Shown: positions 6,692-13,025 of the stretch, piece after piece
How positions within the stretch are numbered: position 1 is the first letter of the stretch
Layout: every line of letters starts with the position of its first letter
Assembly (NCBI GenBank): GCA_903915555.1
Contig: CAIWTL010000168.1
Span: 1 to 13,264, forward strand
DNA from: an uncultured Micrococcales bacterium
GTDB lineage: Bacteria > Actinomycetota > Actinomycetes > S36-B12 > GCA-2699445
Direction: 5' to 3'
Length of the DNA: 13,264 bases
Program-made: the position numbers and the translations under genes
The notes under the pieces: generated by a model
The model's database searches: none
Told to the model about the DNA's origin: nothing
The model's input: only the letters and a program-made list of their open reading frames with translations

Positions 6692-6967
6692 TCAGCCGGG
6701 GATCAGCCCGTCGTCGCGCAGCATGGCGCGCACGTCCGCCGCCGTCGCGTCGGAAGCGGGCAGGATGACGTCGCTCTCGACCAGCGCCTCGTCGGCCACG
6801 TGTGTGCCCGAGTCGCGGACGAGCGTCAGCAGTGCGAGGAGCGCCGCGGCGAACTCCGCCTCGTCGGCGTCGAGGGATGCCTCCACGGCCGCGTCGAGTT
6901 CGTTCAACTGCGTCAGTGTCTCGTCGTCGACCTCGTACTGGCCCTCACCGGAGATTCGGATGATCAT
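6692..6967 (-). CDS. pspAA: PspA-associated protein PspAA
   Basis: A 91-residue acidic protein starting MIIRISGEGQYEVDDETL and ending DVRAMLRDDGLIPG, the two conserved ends of the actinobacterial PspAA family, with a Glu/Ala-rich helical middle (LDAAVEASLDADEAEFAAAL). It has no membrane segment. It sits directly after pspA, where it is consistently found, and is thought to be a cytoplasmic partner of PspA, though its biochemical role is unknown. The ATG at 6967 is chosen because the AAGGAG at 6976-6981 is 8 bases away; a GTG at 6976 would lie inside that ribosome-binding site. The AAGGAG overlaps the pspA stop codon, coupling the two genes. Confidence 0.88.
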   Translation of the reverse strand: MIIRISGEGQYEVDDETLTQLNELDAAVEASLDADEAEFAAALLALLTLVRDSGTHVADEALVESDVILPASDATAADVRAMLRDDGLIPG

Positions 6968-6975
6968 CGTCGCCA

Positions 6976-6981
6976 CTCCTT
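6976..6981 (-). promoter_or_regulatory. Ribosome-binding site of pspAA
   Basis: AAGGAG overlapping the pspA stop, 8 bases before the ATG at 6967. It decides that start over the in-frame GTG at 6976. Confidence 0.7.
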
Positions 6982-7793
6982 CACGCGCCGCCGGTGGATG
7001 ATGCGCCGGACGACCCGGCGTCCTTGGCCCCTGGGGCGAGGGGCGTCGCCGGCTTGGCGGCGGGTGGCGCCTCCACAGCGGGCTTGGCGGCGGGTCCGCC
7101 GATCTCGGCCTTCATCGCGGCGAGCTGGGAGTCCACGTCGCTCTGGGAGGCCATGGCCTCGAGCTCGCGGGTGAGGTTGTCCTTCGTGGTCCCGGTGGGG
7201 TCCTCCAGCGCCCCGGAGGCGAGCAACTCGTCGATCGCCCCGGCGCGCGCCGTCATCGTCTGTGTCTTCTCCTCCGCACGCTGAATCGCGAGACCCACGT
7301 CGCTGAGCTCCTCCGACACGCCGGCGAAGGCCTCGTTGATCTTCGTCTGCGCCTCGGCGGCCGAATACTGCGCCTTGATGGTCTCCTTCTTCGTGCGGAA
7401 GGAGTCGATCTTCGCCTGCAGTCGCTGCGAGGCGTCGACCATCTTCTCCTCCTGCTCCTGCAGCTGGCTCAGCTGCGCCTGGAGGTCGTTCAACTGCGAC
7501 GTCAGACCTGACTTGCGGGTCAGCGCCTCGCGGGCGAGGTCCTCCCGACCACCCTGCAGCGCGGCACGGGCCTGTCCGTCGAGCTTGTCGGCCTGCTGCT
7601 GCAACCCCTGCATCTGCAGCTCGACGCGCTTGCGGCTGGTCGCCACGTCGGCAACACCGCGGCGCACCTTCTGGAGCAACTCCAACTGCTTCTCGTACGA
7701 GTAGTCGAGCGTCTCGCGCGGGTCCTCCGCCTTGTCGAGCATCTTGTTGGCCTTCGACTTGAAGACCATGGTGAATCGTTGCCAGAAGCCCAT
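6981..7793 (-). CDS. pspA: Phage-shock protein A (PspA/IM30/Vipp1 family)
   Basis: 270 residues. PspA is a peripheral membrane protein of the ESCRT-III superfamily that forms rods and carpets on damaged membrane. The N-terminal amphipathic helix MGFWQRFTMVFKSKANKML binds lipid, and EDPRETLDYSYEKQ is the conserved start of helix 1. A long coiled coil rich in Gln/Glu/Leu runs from about 30 to 225. The last 40 residues (AAKPAVEAPPAAKP through GASSTGGA) are an Ala/Pro/Gly-rich tail, an actinobacterial addition absent from E. coli PspA. It is the first gene of the minus-strand group with pspAA, htpX and pspAB. A GGAGAAGG segment about 10 bases before the ATG is the likely ribosome-binding site. 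No pspF or clgR gene is adjacent and I see no ClgR-type palindrome. Confidence 0.94.
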   Translation of the reverse strand: MGFWQRFTMVFKSKANKMLDKAEDPRETLDYSYEKQLELLQKVRRGVADVATSRKRVELQMQGLQQQADKLDGQARAALQGGREDLAREALTRKSGLTSQLNDLQAQLSQLQEQEEKMVDASQRLQAKIDSFRTKKETIKAQYSAAEAQTKINEAFAGVSEELSDVGLAIQRAEEKTQTMTARAGAIDELLASGALEDPTGTTKDNLTRELEAMASQSDVDSQLAAMKAEIGGPAAKPAVEAPPAAKPATPLAPGAKDAGSSGASSTGGA

Positions 7794-7834
7794 CGCGGGG
7801 CCGCCCTTCTCCTGAACTGTGGTCCGACCCTCCT

Positions 7835-7840
7835 AACGTA
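7835..7840 (-). promoter_or_regulatory. Possible -10 box of the psp operon (TACGTT)
   Basis: TACGTT matches TAnnnT and would give a leader of about 35 bases containing the pspA ribosome-binding site. A small direct repeat (GCGATCCC twice, 7841-7856) lies just upstream, where a regulator could bind. Confidence 0.35.
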
Positions 7841-7888
7841 GCGATCCCGCGATCCCGTCGCCCCCCGGTGGCCCGACTCGCTGCCGAT

Positions 7889-7912
7889 GGCCGGACACGG
7901 CACGTCCCGGCC
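7889..7912. repeat. Inverted repeat between pspA and the DUF3043 gene
   Basis: GGCCGGAC at 7889-7896 pairs with GTCCCGGCC at 7904-7912 with one bulged base and a 7-base loop. It lies in the divergent promoter region, upstream of the -10 box at 7935, and could be an operator serving either gene. Confidence 0.3.
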
Positions 7913-7934
7913 GGTAGCTCCCGGCGGGAACCCT

Positions 7935-7940
7935 TATCCT
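7935..7940 (+). promoter_or_regulatory. -10 box TATCCT, leaderless-type promoter
   Basis: TATCCT ends exactly 6 bases before the GTG at 7947 with no Shine-Dalgarno site between, as expected for a leaderless transcript. Confidence 0.55.
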
Positions 7941-7946
7941 GGGGAC

Positions 7947-8558
7947 GTGTTCAGCCGCCGCTCCGAGAGCCAGCCCGACGAATCGACGGCCGACGTCGCC
8001 GACCAGGACCTCGAGGCGCTCCCCGAGGCGCAACGCCCGAAGGGTCGCCCGACTCCCAGTCGCAAGGACTCCGAGGCCCATCGCAAGCAGACGCTGAAGG
8101 TCCCGGCCGACCCCAAGGCCGCCAAGAAGGCCATGAAGGAGCGGGAACGCCAGGCCCGCATGGAGGCCCGGGCGGGCCTGATGGCCGGTGACCCCAAGTA
8201 CCTGCCGCCGCGCGACCAGGGGCCGGCGAAGGCCTACACCCGCGACTTCATCGACGGGAAACGGCGTCTCTCGGAGTTCTTCATCTTCCTCGCGGTCGGC
8301 ATCCTCATCGTCGGATTCCTGCGGAATCCCGAGATCCAGAACGTGGTCTCGCTGATCTGGTTCGTGGTTGTCGGCCTGGTGATCCTCGAGGTCGTGTGGA
8401 TCCTGTTCTCCCTGGACCGACAACTGAAGCAGCGCTGGCCGGACAAGCAGGACCGCAAGGGCTGCCTGCTCTACGCGACACTTCGCACGCTGCAGATCCG
8501 CCGCCTGCGGATCCCCCCGCCCCGTATCAAGCCCGGCGGGGCTCCCGTCGAGAAGTGA
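7947..8558 (+). CDS. DUF3043 family membrane protein
   Basis: 203 residues, matching the conserved actinobacterial DUF3043 family. A charged, Lys/Arg-rich cytoplasmic N-terminal half (PKGRPTPSRKDSEAHRKQT at about 31-49, then a helix of Ala/Lys/Glu/Arg to about 80) precedes DPKYLPPRDQGPAKAYTRDFID. Two hydrophobic segments follow (about 111-125 and 133-154), then a basic C-terminal tail (RTLQIRRLRIPPPRIKPG). The start GTG is chosen from the TATCCT box 6 bases upstream; an in-frame ATG at 7887 would run through the promoter. No enzymatic motif is visible and the function is unknown. It is divergent from the psp operon, a neighbourhood also found in Streptomyces, which suggests but does not prove a shared envelope role. 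Confidence 0.88.
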   Translation: MFSRRSESQPDESTADVADQDLEALPEAQRPKGRPTPSRKDSEAHRKQTLKVPADPKAAKKAMKERERQARMEARAGLMAGDPKYLPPRDQGPAKAYTRDFIDGKRRLSEFFIFLAVGILIVGFLRNPEIQNVVSLIWFVVVGLVILEVVWILFSLDRQLKQRWPDKQDRKGCLLYATLRTLQIRRLRIPPPRIKPGGAPVEK

Positions 8559-8619
8559 CGGCCCCCGGGCCGGCCTTCACCGCGGGCGGCTACGACGGGC
8601 CGTGATGCTTCCGTCGCCC

Positions 8620-8625
8620 TAGGGT
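8620..8625 (+). promoter_or_regulatory. -10 box TAGGGT upstream of the aldo/keto reductase
   Basis: TAGGGT ends 7 bases before the ATG at 8633. The intervening GGGAGG looks like a Shine-Dalgarno site but would be absent from a transcript that starts at the ATG, so the start may be leaderless or very short-leadered. Confidence 0.45.
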
Positions 8626-8632
8626 GGGAGGC

Positions 8633-9631
8633 ATGGAGCACCGGCACCTCGGGAGAAGCGGCCTGAAGGTCAGCGAACTGGCCTACGGGAACTGGATCAC
8701 CCACGGCAGCCAGGTCGAGGAGGACGCGGCCCGAGCCTGCGTGCACGCGGCGCTCGACGGCGGCATCACCACGTTCGACACAGCGGACGTCTACGCCGGC
8801 GGCAAGGCGGAGGAAGTTCTGGGCCGCGCGCTCGAGGGTCAGCGCCGCGACGGCCTGGAGATCGCCACGAAGGTCTTCTGGCCGACCGGCCCGGGCGTCA
8901 ACGACCGCGGCCTGTCGCGGAAACACATCATCACGTCGTGCGAGAACTCGCTGCGCCGGTTGCGCACCGACTACATCGACCTCTACCAGGCGCACCGCTT
9001 CGACGTGGAGACTCCGCTCGAGGAGACCATGCGGGCCTTCGACGACCTCGTGCGGGCCGGGAAGGTCATGTACATCGGGGTGTCCGAGTGGACGGCCGGG
9101 CAGATCAGTGCCGCCCTGTCCGTCGCCGACGATCTCGGCCTGGATCGGATCGTCTCCAACCAACCGCAGTACTCCGCGCTCTGGCGGGTCATCGAGGAGC
9201 AGGTGATCCCCGTGTGCGATGCGGCGGGGGTCGGGCAGATCGTGTGGTCCCCGCTCGCGCAGGGAGTCCTGACCGGCAAGTACCGCCCCGGCGAGGAATT
9301 GCCCCTGAGCTCCCGGGCGCTGTCCAAGGAGGGGTCCCCCTTCATCCGGCGATGGCTGCGCGACGACGTGTTGGAGCGCGTGGCCCGACTGGCCGACGTG
9401 GCCGCGGAGGCGGGACTGTCCCTGACCGAACTGGCGCTCGCATGGGTGCTGCACAACCCGTCGGTGTCCGCGGCGATCATCGGGGCCAGCCGGCCCGAGC
9501 AGGTGGAGCAGAACATCCGGGCGAGCGGCGTCACCCTCGACGCGGACACGATGGCGGCCGTCGACACCGTTCTCGGAGATGTCGTCGTGAGCGACCCCGG
9601 CCTCACCCGATCCCCCGACGAGCGCCCCTGA
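8633..9631 (+). CDS. Aldo/keto reductase, AKR6/Kv-beta-like
   Basis: 332 residues forming a TIM-barrel NADPH-dependent oxidoreductase. The catalytic tetrad is visible: Asp49 and Tyr54 in FDTADVYAGG, Lys80 in ATKVFW and His121 in YQAHRFD. GLSRKHIITSCENSLRRL and the NADPH-binding WSPLAQGVLTGKY and IIGASRPEQVEQNI segments place it with the Kv-beta/YghZ-like branch (AKR6 and relatives). Members reduce small aldehydes, ketones or methylglyoxal, but the substrate cannot be read from sequence. The start is the ATG giving the family-typical MEHRHLGRSGLKVSEL. It follows the DUF3043 gene after 74 bases and has its own likely promoter, so it is probably separately transcribed. Confidence 0.93.
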   Translation: MEHRHLGRSGLKVSELAYGNWITHGSQVEEDAARACVHAALDGGITTFDTADVYAGGKAEEVLGRALEGQRRDGLEIATKVFWPTGPGVNDRGLSRKHIITSCENSLRRLRTDYIDLYQAHRFDVETPLEETMRAFDDLVRAGKVMYIGVSEWTAGQISAALSVADDLGLDRIVSNQPQYSALWRVIEEQVIPVCDAAGVGQIVWSPLAQGVLTGKYRPGEELPLSSRALSKEGSPFIRRWLRDDVLERVARLADVAAEAGLSLTELALAWVLHNPSVSAAIIGASRPEQVEQNIRASGVTLDADTMAAVDTVLGDVVVSDPGLTRSPDERP

Positions 9632-9660
9632 GGGCGGCCGGGCCACGAGAGGTCGCGTGC

Positions 9661-9666
9661 TAGGGT
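9661..9666 (+). promoter_or_regulatory. -10 box TAGGGT of the riboswitch transcript
   Basis: TAGGGT 30 bases after the reductase stop would start transcription near 9673, just before the cobalamin riboswitch. No clear -35 box is seen. Confidence 0.5.
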
Positions 9667-9672
9667 CTGTCC

Positions 9673-9862
9673 ACCGAATGCGTCCGACGTTCAGGGGAAG
9701 CCGGTGGGATTCCGGCGCTGACCCGCAACCGTGATCGGCCCCGTGCCGTCAGTCGGAGCACCTGACGGGCGCGAGCGGCTCCACTCGCCGAGGTCTGCGA
9801 TCCGGAGCCCCGCCCGAGGGCGGGTCACTGGCATCACGGGCCCGCTCATCGGAAGGTCCCCC
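9673..9862 (+). ncRNA. Cobalamin (B12) riboswitch and expression platform
   Basis: The conserved cobalamin aptamer core is present: GGGGAAGCCGGTG at 9694-9706 followed by GATTCCGGCGCTGA, the CCCGCAACCGT element at 9722-9732 (consensus CCCGCnACtGT) and a B12 box AGTCGGAGCACCTGACGG at 9751-9768 (consensus AGYCMGGAGACCTGCC-like). Downstream a CCCGCC-cgag-GGCGGG hairpin (9809-9824) and the GGAAGG ribosome-binding site (9851-9856) form the expression platform. There is no T-tract, so control is probably at translation: high adenosylcobalamin would shut off the two exported-protein genes. The exact 5' boundary and the P1/P2 pairing were not resolved by eye. Confidence 0.88.
9851..9856 (+). promoter_or_regulatory. 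Ribosome-binding site inside the riboswitch expression platform
   Basis: GGAAGG 6 bases before the TTG at 9863. It fixes this rare start and is the likely target of B12-dependent sequestration. Confidence 0.6.
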
Positions 9863-10927
9863 TTGTACCGTCGCCTCACCGCCGTCGCCGTCGTCGGCGC
9901 GCTCGCCACCTCCTCCGCGGCCCTCTTCGCAGCGCCCGCTTCCGCCGCCCGCGACACCGGCCTTTTCGGCTCCCAGTCGCCCACCTACGACGGCGTGTAC
10001 CGCCAGGGCCTGTCCATCACGGCGCTCGACGGCGCCGGTCGGACCATCCCCCGCTCCGCCGTGTCGTGGCTGCTGAAGCAGCAGTGCGGAAACGGCTCCT
10101 TCACCGCCTACCGTGCCGACACCAGCCGGCGGTGCGACAAGCCGGACCCCGAGTCGTACACCGGTCAGGACACCAACGCGACGGCCATGGCGACGATGGC
10201 ACTGCTGAGTGCGGGGAAGTCGAAGGCCGCCTCGCGCGCCTTCGACTACCTGCTCGCACAGCAGCGCAGCGACGGCGGACTGCCCTGGTTCCGCGGCGGT
10301 GCCAGCGACAGCAACAGCACCGGCCTGTTCCTCGCGGCCGCGCACGGGTTCCGGCTCGAGAAGGCCGAGCGGGGCCAGGTGCGCGCGGCGAAGAGGTGGC
10401 TGGCCTCCGTCCAGTTGCGCTGCACGGCACCCGTCGGACAGCGCGGACTGCTCCAGTTCCAGGCGGGGACCGATGCCCCCGACGCCCTCGGCAGCGCGCA
10501 GGCCGCGCTGGGCCTGCTGACCGCACTCCCGGTGGTGGACGACCCCGCGACCGGCAGTTCCGTGCGGTGCGACGGTTCCCAGGAGGTGGGCTCCACGTCC
10601 CTGACCGAGGGCCTGCTGCACGCCCTCGCCCGGGATCTCAAGGCCGGCCGGGGACTGCTGCCCAGCAGTTTCGATCCCGAGCAGCCCGACATCACCTCGT
10701 CGGCCAACGCCGCCATGGCCCTCGCCGCCGCGCAGCACCGCAAGGACGTCCTGCGCACGGCGGTGAAAGCGCTCAAGAAGGCCGCCCCGGACTACGTCCT
10801 GACGAATGGGAAGACGGCGGCCGGCAGCACCGCCACCCTCCTGCTGGCCGCTGACGCGGCGGGCGCCGACCCGGCGCGGTTCGGTGGTCTCGACCTCGTG
10901 CAGTCCCTGCTGGGGACGCTGCGGTGA
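9863..10927 (+). CDS. Exported alpha/alpha-barrel protein (prenyltransferase/squalene-oxidase repeat), B12-regulated
   Basis: 354 residues from a TTG start. A Sec signal (YRRLTAVAVVGALATSSAALF) ends at about residue 28 after APASA. The mature part has repeated alpha-hairpin motifs of the squalene-cyclase/prenyltransferase type: WLLKQQCGNGSF at 69-80, YLLAQQRSDGGLPWF at 129-143, WLASVQL with GLLQF at 179-199, and helix starts DTNATAMATMALL, DSNSTGLFLAAA, ITSSANAAMALAAA and GSTATLLLAA. Terpene-cyclase acid motifs are not seen. Four Cys (75, 91, 187, 226) could form two disulfides outside the cell. The cobalamin riboswitch upstream and the wall-anchored partner downstream (4-base overlap) point to B12 capture. 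I infer an intrinsic-factor-like role, because the mammalian B12 carriers share this alpha/alpha barrel. An open frame from 9731 runs through the riboswitch and is rejected as the start. Confidence 0.85.
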   Translation: MYRRLTAVAVVGALATSSAALFAAPASAARDTGLFGSQSPTYDGVYRQGLSITALDGAGRTIPRSAVSWLLKQQCGNGSFTAYRADTSRRCDKPDPESYTGQDTNATAMATMALLSAGKSKAASRAFDYLLAQQRSDGGLPWFRGGASDSNSTGLFLAAAHGFRLEKAERGQVRAAKRWLASVQLRCTAPVGQRGLLQFQAGTDAPDALGSAQAALGLLTALPVVDDPATGSSVRCDGSQEVGSTSLTEGLLHALARDLKAGRGLLPSSFDPEQPDITSSANAAMALAAAQHRKDVLRTAVKALKKAAPDYVLTNGKTAAGSTATLLLAADAAGADPARFGGLDLVQSLLGTLR

Positions 10928-11949
10928 GCCGTGGCGCGCTCCGGGCGGCCGTCGCCACGGCCGTCACGGTCCTCGCCACGCTCGCCCTGACGGTCCCGGC
11001 AGCGCAGGCCACCACGTACCGCTACTGGACCTACTGGGCCGGTGACACCGACGGGTGGACATACTCCCCCGTGGGCCCGGCATCCGACGTCCCGGAGGAC
11101 GGAACGGTGCAGGGCTGGCGGTTCACTGTCACCGAAGGTGTCCGGGGCCAGGGCAAGAGCCCCCGACTGGGCGTCTCGCAGGCGTTCGCGCAGTTCTGCG
11201 GCTCGACACCGGCAGCACCGGGGCACAAGCGGGTCGCGGTCGTCCTGGATTTCGGGGACGCCGCGGACGCCCCCGCGGGACAGGCCCCCCCTGCCGCCCG
11301 TGGGACCTGCGTCGAGACCGAGATGTCCGCGACGGGCGCCCGCATCCTGTCGTCGGCCGCCCAGGTGCGTACCGACCGAGGACTCGTCTGCGCCATCGCG
11401 GGGTACCCGGCGGGCGAATGCGCCCCCGCGGTCGAGACGAGCGCCTCCCCGCGGCAGCCCACCCAGAGCACGCGCCCGGAGCCGCAGTCGCGCGGGTCCT
11501 CCCGCCCCGCCGGCCCGGCGACGACACCCGCCACGGCGGAGACCCCCGCCGGCAGTGGAAACAACCAGGAGCCGACCGCACCTCGCACTTCCCCAAGCCG
11601 GGGCGCCACGACCGCAGACGCCCCCGCGAGCAGTGGGGGGAACGGGAACAGCGGGGCACCCACCACTTCCGGCAGCACCGGGTCCCCGAGCAGCACCTCG
11701 TCGTCGTCGCCGTCTGCGTCTCCCACACCCGGGACGCCGTCCCCCAGCACGCCGTCGGTCGGCGCCGTGGGCGCCGGGCCAACTGACCCCCCGCCCCCGG
11801 TGTTCGTGGAGGCGACGACCCTGGAGTCGCCGACGAGCGATGGCGCTCCGGCCCCGTGGCTCCCGCTGGCCGTGACCGGAGTGGCACTCGCAGCCATCGG
11901 CGGAGTCATCGTGTGGCGTCGGCGGGGTTCTCGCGCACCCAGGTGGTGA
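10924..11949 (+). CDS. SCO2322-like exported protein with class E sortase signal (LAVTG)
   Basis: 341 residues from a GTG that overlaps the upstream stop (GTGA). A signal peptide ends after AAQA at 29. A compact domain follows (about 31-170) beginning TYRYWTYWAGDTDGWTYSPVGPAS and containing GTVQGWRFTV, as in the SCO2322 family; its four Cys (92, 129, 156, 166) could form disulfides. Residues 170-310 are a low-complexity Pro/Ser/Thr/Gly stalk suited to crossing the cell wall. The C-terminus has LAVTG at 315-319 (class E sortase LAXTG motif), a hydrophobic span at 320-331 and RRR at 332-334: a full sorting signal. Together with the alpha/alpha-barrel protein it is likely a surface cobalamin-binding pair; the function is inferred from B12 control and gene order. 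No sortase gene is in the window. Its 3' end overlaps the convergent kinase gene by 44 bases. Confidence 0.85.
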   Translation: MSRGALRAAVATAVTVLATLALTVPAAQATTYRYWTYWAGDTDGWTYSPVGPASDVPEDGTVQGWRFTVTEGVRGQGKSPRLGVSQAFAQFCGSTPAAPGHKRVAVVLDFGDAADAPAGQAPPAARGTCVETEMSATGARILSSAAQVRTDRGLVCAIAGYPAGECAPAVETSASPRQPTQSTRPEPQSRGSSRPAGPATTPATAETPAGSGNNQEPTAPRTSPSRGATTADAPASSGGNGNSGAPTTSGSTGSPSSTSSSSPSASPTPGTPSPSTPSVGAVGAGPTDPPPPVFVEATTLESPTSDGAPAPWLPLAVTGVALAAIGGVIVWRRRGSRAPRW

Positions 11950-12763
11950 CACCCCGGTAGCAGCACGATCTGGACGCGACCGGGATCGCCCACCGGATGG
12001 CCTCGACGGGATCCTCCGCTCCCCCGGATGCCAGGGCGTGGGCGATCGCCCCGTGGAGCACGTCTCCGGCCCCGAGCGTGTCGACCACGGCGACCCGCGG
12101 CACCGGAAGGCGCCACCGCTGTCCGCCGCGGGTGACCTCCACCTCCCCCGCCCCGTGGCTGCGGCCCCACGTCACATGGGGGGCCGTGAGTGCGGCGGCG
12201 TCCTCGGGGGCATGGAAGTCGGCTGACACGACGGCGACGTCGACCTCGGGGAGTATCCGGCGGAGGGCGGGTTTCCAGGAACCGCCGTCGAGCAGCACCC
12301 GCGCGTGGGGGTGGGCGCGGATGGTGGCCAGGGCGAGGGAGGGGTGGTGGCCGTCGACGAGCACCACCGCAGCGTCCCCCGGGTCCAGTTCGGGAACGGG
12401 AGCCGGGGCGCCCGAGGCGTTCGACGAGACCACGGTGCGCTCACCGTCGGGCGACACCAGGACCGAGGACACCGGCATGGCCCAGGGGTCCCGGTGGGGG
12501 GTGTGGTCCCGGACGGTGACGCCGTCCCGCTCCAGGATGTCGCGTGCGATGCGCGCGAGTGGCTCGGATCCCAGAAGCGTGTGGAGGACGACGTCGGACC
12601 CGAGCAGCGCCGCCGTGCGCGCCGCGTTCGCGGCCGGCCCGCCCACGTCCACCGTGGAGTACGTCGCAACCATCTTCGAACCGGGTACGGGGACGGTGTC
12701 GAGACCCTGGACGAGGTCGAGGGTGGTCAGCCCGCAGCAGACGACCGACCCGGGCTGGATCAA
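11906..12763 (-). CDS. PfkB-family carbohydrate kinase, substrate unknown
   Basis: 285 residues of the ribokinase/PfkB fold. VVCCGLTTLDLVQGLDTVPVPGSKM is the first strand and lid, VDVGGPAANAARTAALLG at about 38-55 is the sugar-binding GG motif, and VVDTLGAGDVLHGAIAHAL at 227-245 holds the anion hole (GAGD) with catalytic Asp234. The protein is shorter than ribokinase (about 305) and lacks AdoK signatures, so it is not a second adenosine kinase; sulfofructose-, ketohexo- or ribokinase-like activity is possible. It starts at a TTG that overlaps the stop of the 68-residue gene upstream (TTGA), so it depends on translational coupling. Its last 44 bases are antisense to the end of the LAVTG protein gene. 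Confidence 0.88.
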   Translation of the reverse strand: MIQPGSVVCCGLTTLDLVQGLDTVPVPGSKMVATYSTVDVGGPAANAARTAALLGSDVVLHTLLGSEPLARIARDILERDGVTVRDHTPHRDPWAMPVSSVLVSPDGERTVVSSNASGAPAPVPELDPGDAAVVLVDGHHPSLALATIRAHPHARVLLDGGSWKPALRRILPEVDVAVVSADFHAPEDAAALTAPHVTWGRSHGAGEVEVTRGGQRWRLPVPRVAVVDTLGAGDVLHGAIAHALASGGAEDPVEAIRWAIPVASRSCCYRGVTTWVRENPADATR

Positions 12764-12966
12764 GCCGGGTCCAAGGACATCGGCCCGTAGACCTCGCGCC
12801 CTTCCTCCATGAGCACCACCGCGGCGACCCCGTGCGACCGCAACTCCCGCCAGGTCTCACCGAGCCACGTCTCCGCGTCGGACTGCGAGGGGAACACCTG
12901 CTCGTCGCCGCCCGGGGACGACCACGTCTCACCGGAGCCGTCGAGAAGCACCCATCGCCACGCCAT
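12760..12966 (-). CDS. Conserved small actinobacterial protein of unknown function
   Basis: 68 residues: MAWRWVLLDGSGETW at the start, QSDAETWLGETWRELRSHGV in the middle (an amphipathic helix with conserved Trp/Glu) and EEGREVYGPMSLDPA at the end. This pattern matches a widespread small hypothetical protein of actinobacteria that I recognise but cannot assign a function. It has no signal or membrane segment. A TAGTCT box 6 bases before the ATG indicates a leaderless transcript, and the 4-base overlap with the kinase gene makes a two-gene operon. Its high conservation of Trp and Gly-Pro suggests a small folded domain that binds a protein or nucleotide. Confidence 0.82.
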   Translation of the reverse strand: MAWRWVLLDGSGETWSSPGGDEQVFPSQSDAETWLGETWRELRSHGVAAVVLMEEGREVYGPMSLDPA

Positions 12967-12972
12967 GGCGGC

Positions 12973-12978
12973 AGACTA
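12973..12978 (-). promoter_or_regulatory. -10 box TAGTCT, leaderless-type promoter
   Basis: TAGTCT on the minus strand ends exactly 6 bases before the ATG at 12966, with no Shine-Dalgarno site between, as expected for a leaderless transcript. Confidence 0.55.
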
Positions 12979-13025
12979 GCCGCATCGGGTCCCGGACCGC
13001 TCCGTGCGCGGGATGACCTCCCGGC

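Noticed and set aside
8471..9646. 391-residue minus-strand frame opposite the aldo/keto reductase
   Set aside because: The opposite strand encodes a complete catalytic tetrad; this frame is a composition artefact.
9809..9824. Intrinsic terminator in the riboswitch
   Set aside because: The CCCGCC/GGCGGG hairpin has no T-tract, and translational control through the nearby ribosome-binding site fits better.
9731..9862. In-frame start inside the riboswitch for the alpha/alpha-barrel protein
   Set aside because: It would translate the B12 box, put 44 non-signal residues before a good signal peptide, and ignore the GGAAGG/TTG pair at 9851-9865.
10792..11952. Minus-strand frame opposite the LAVTG protein gene
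   Set aside because: Low-complexity Arg/Gly shadow; the plus strand has a signal peptide, a family domain and a sorting signal.
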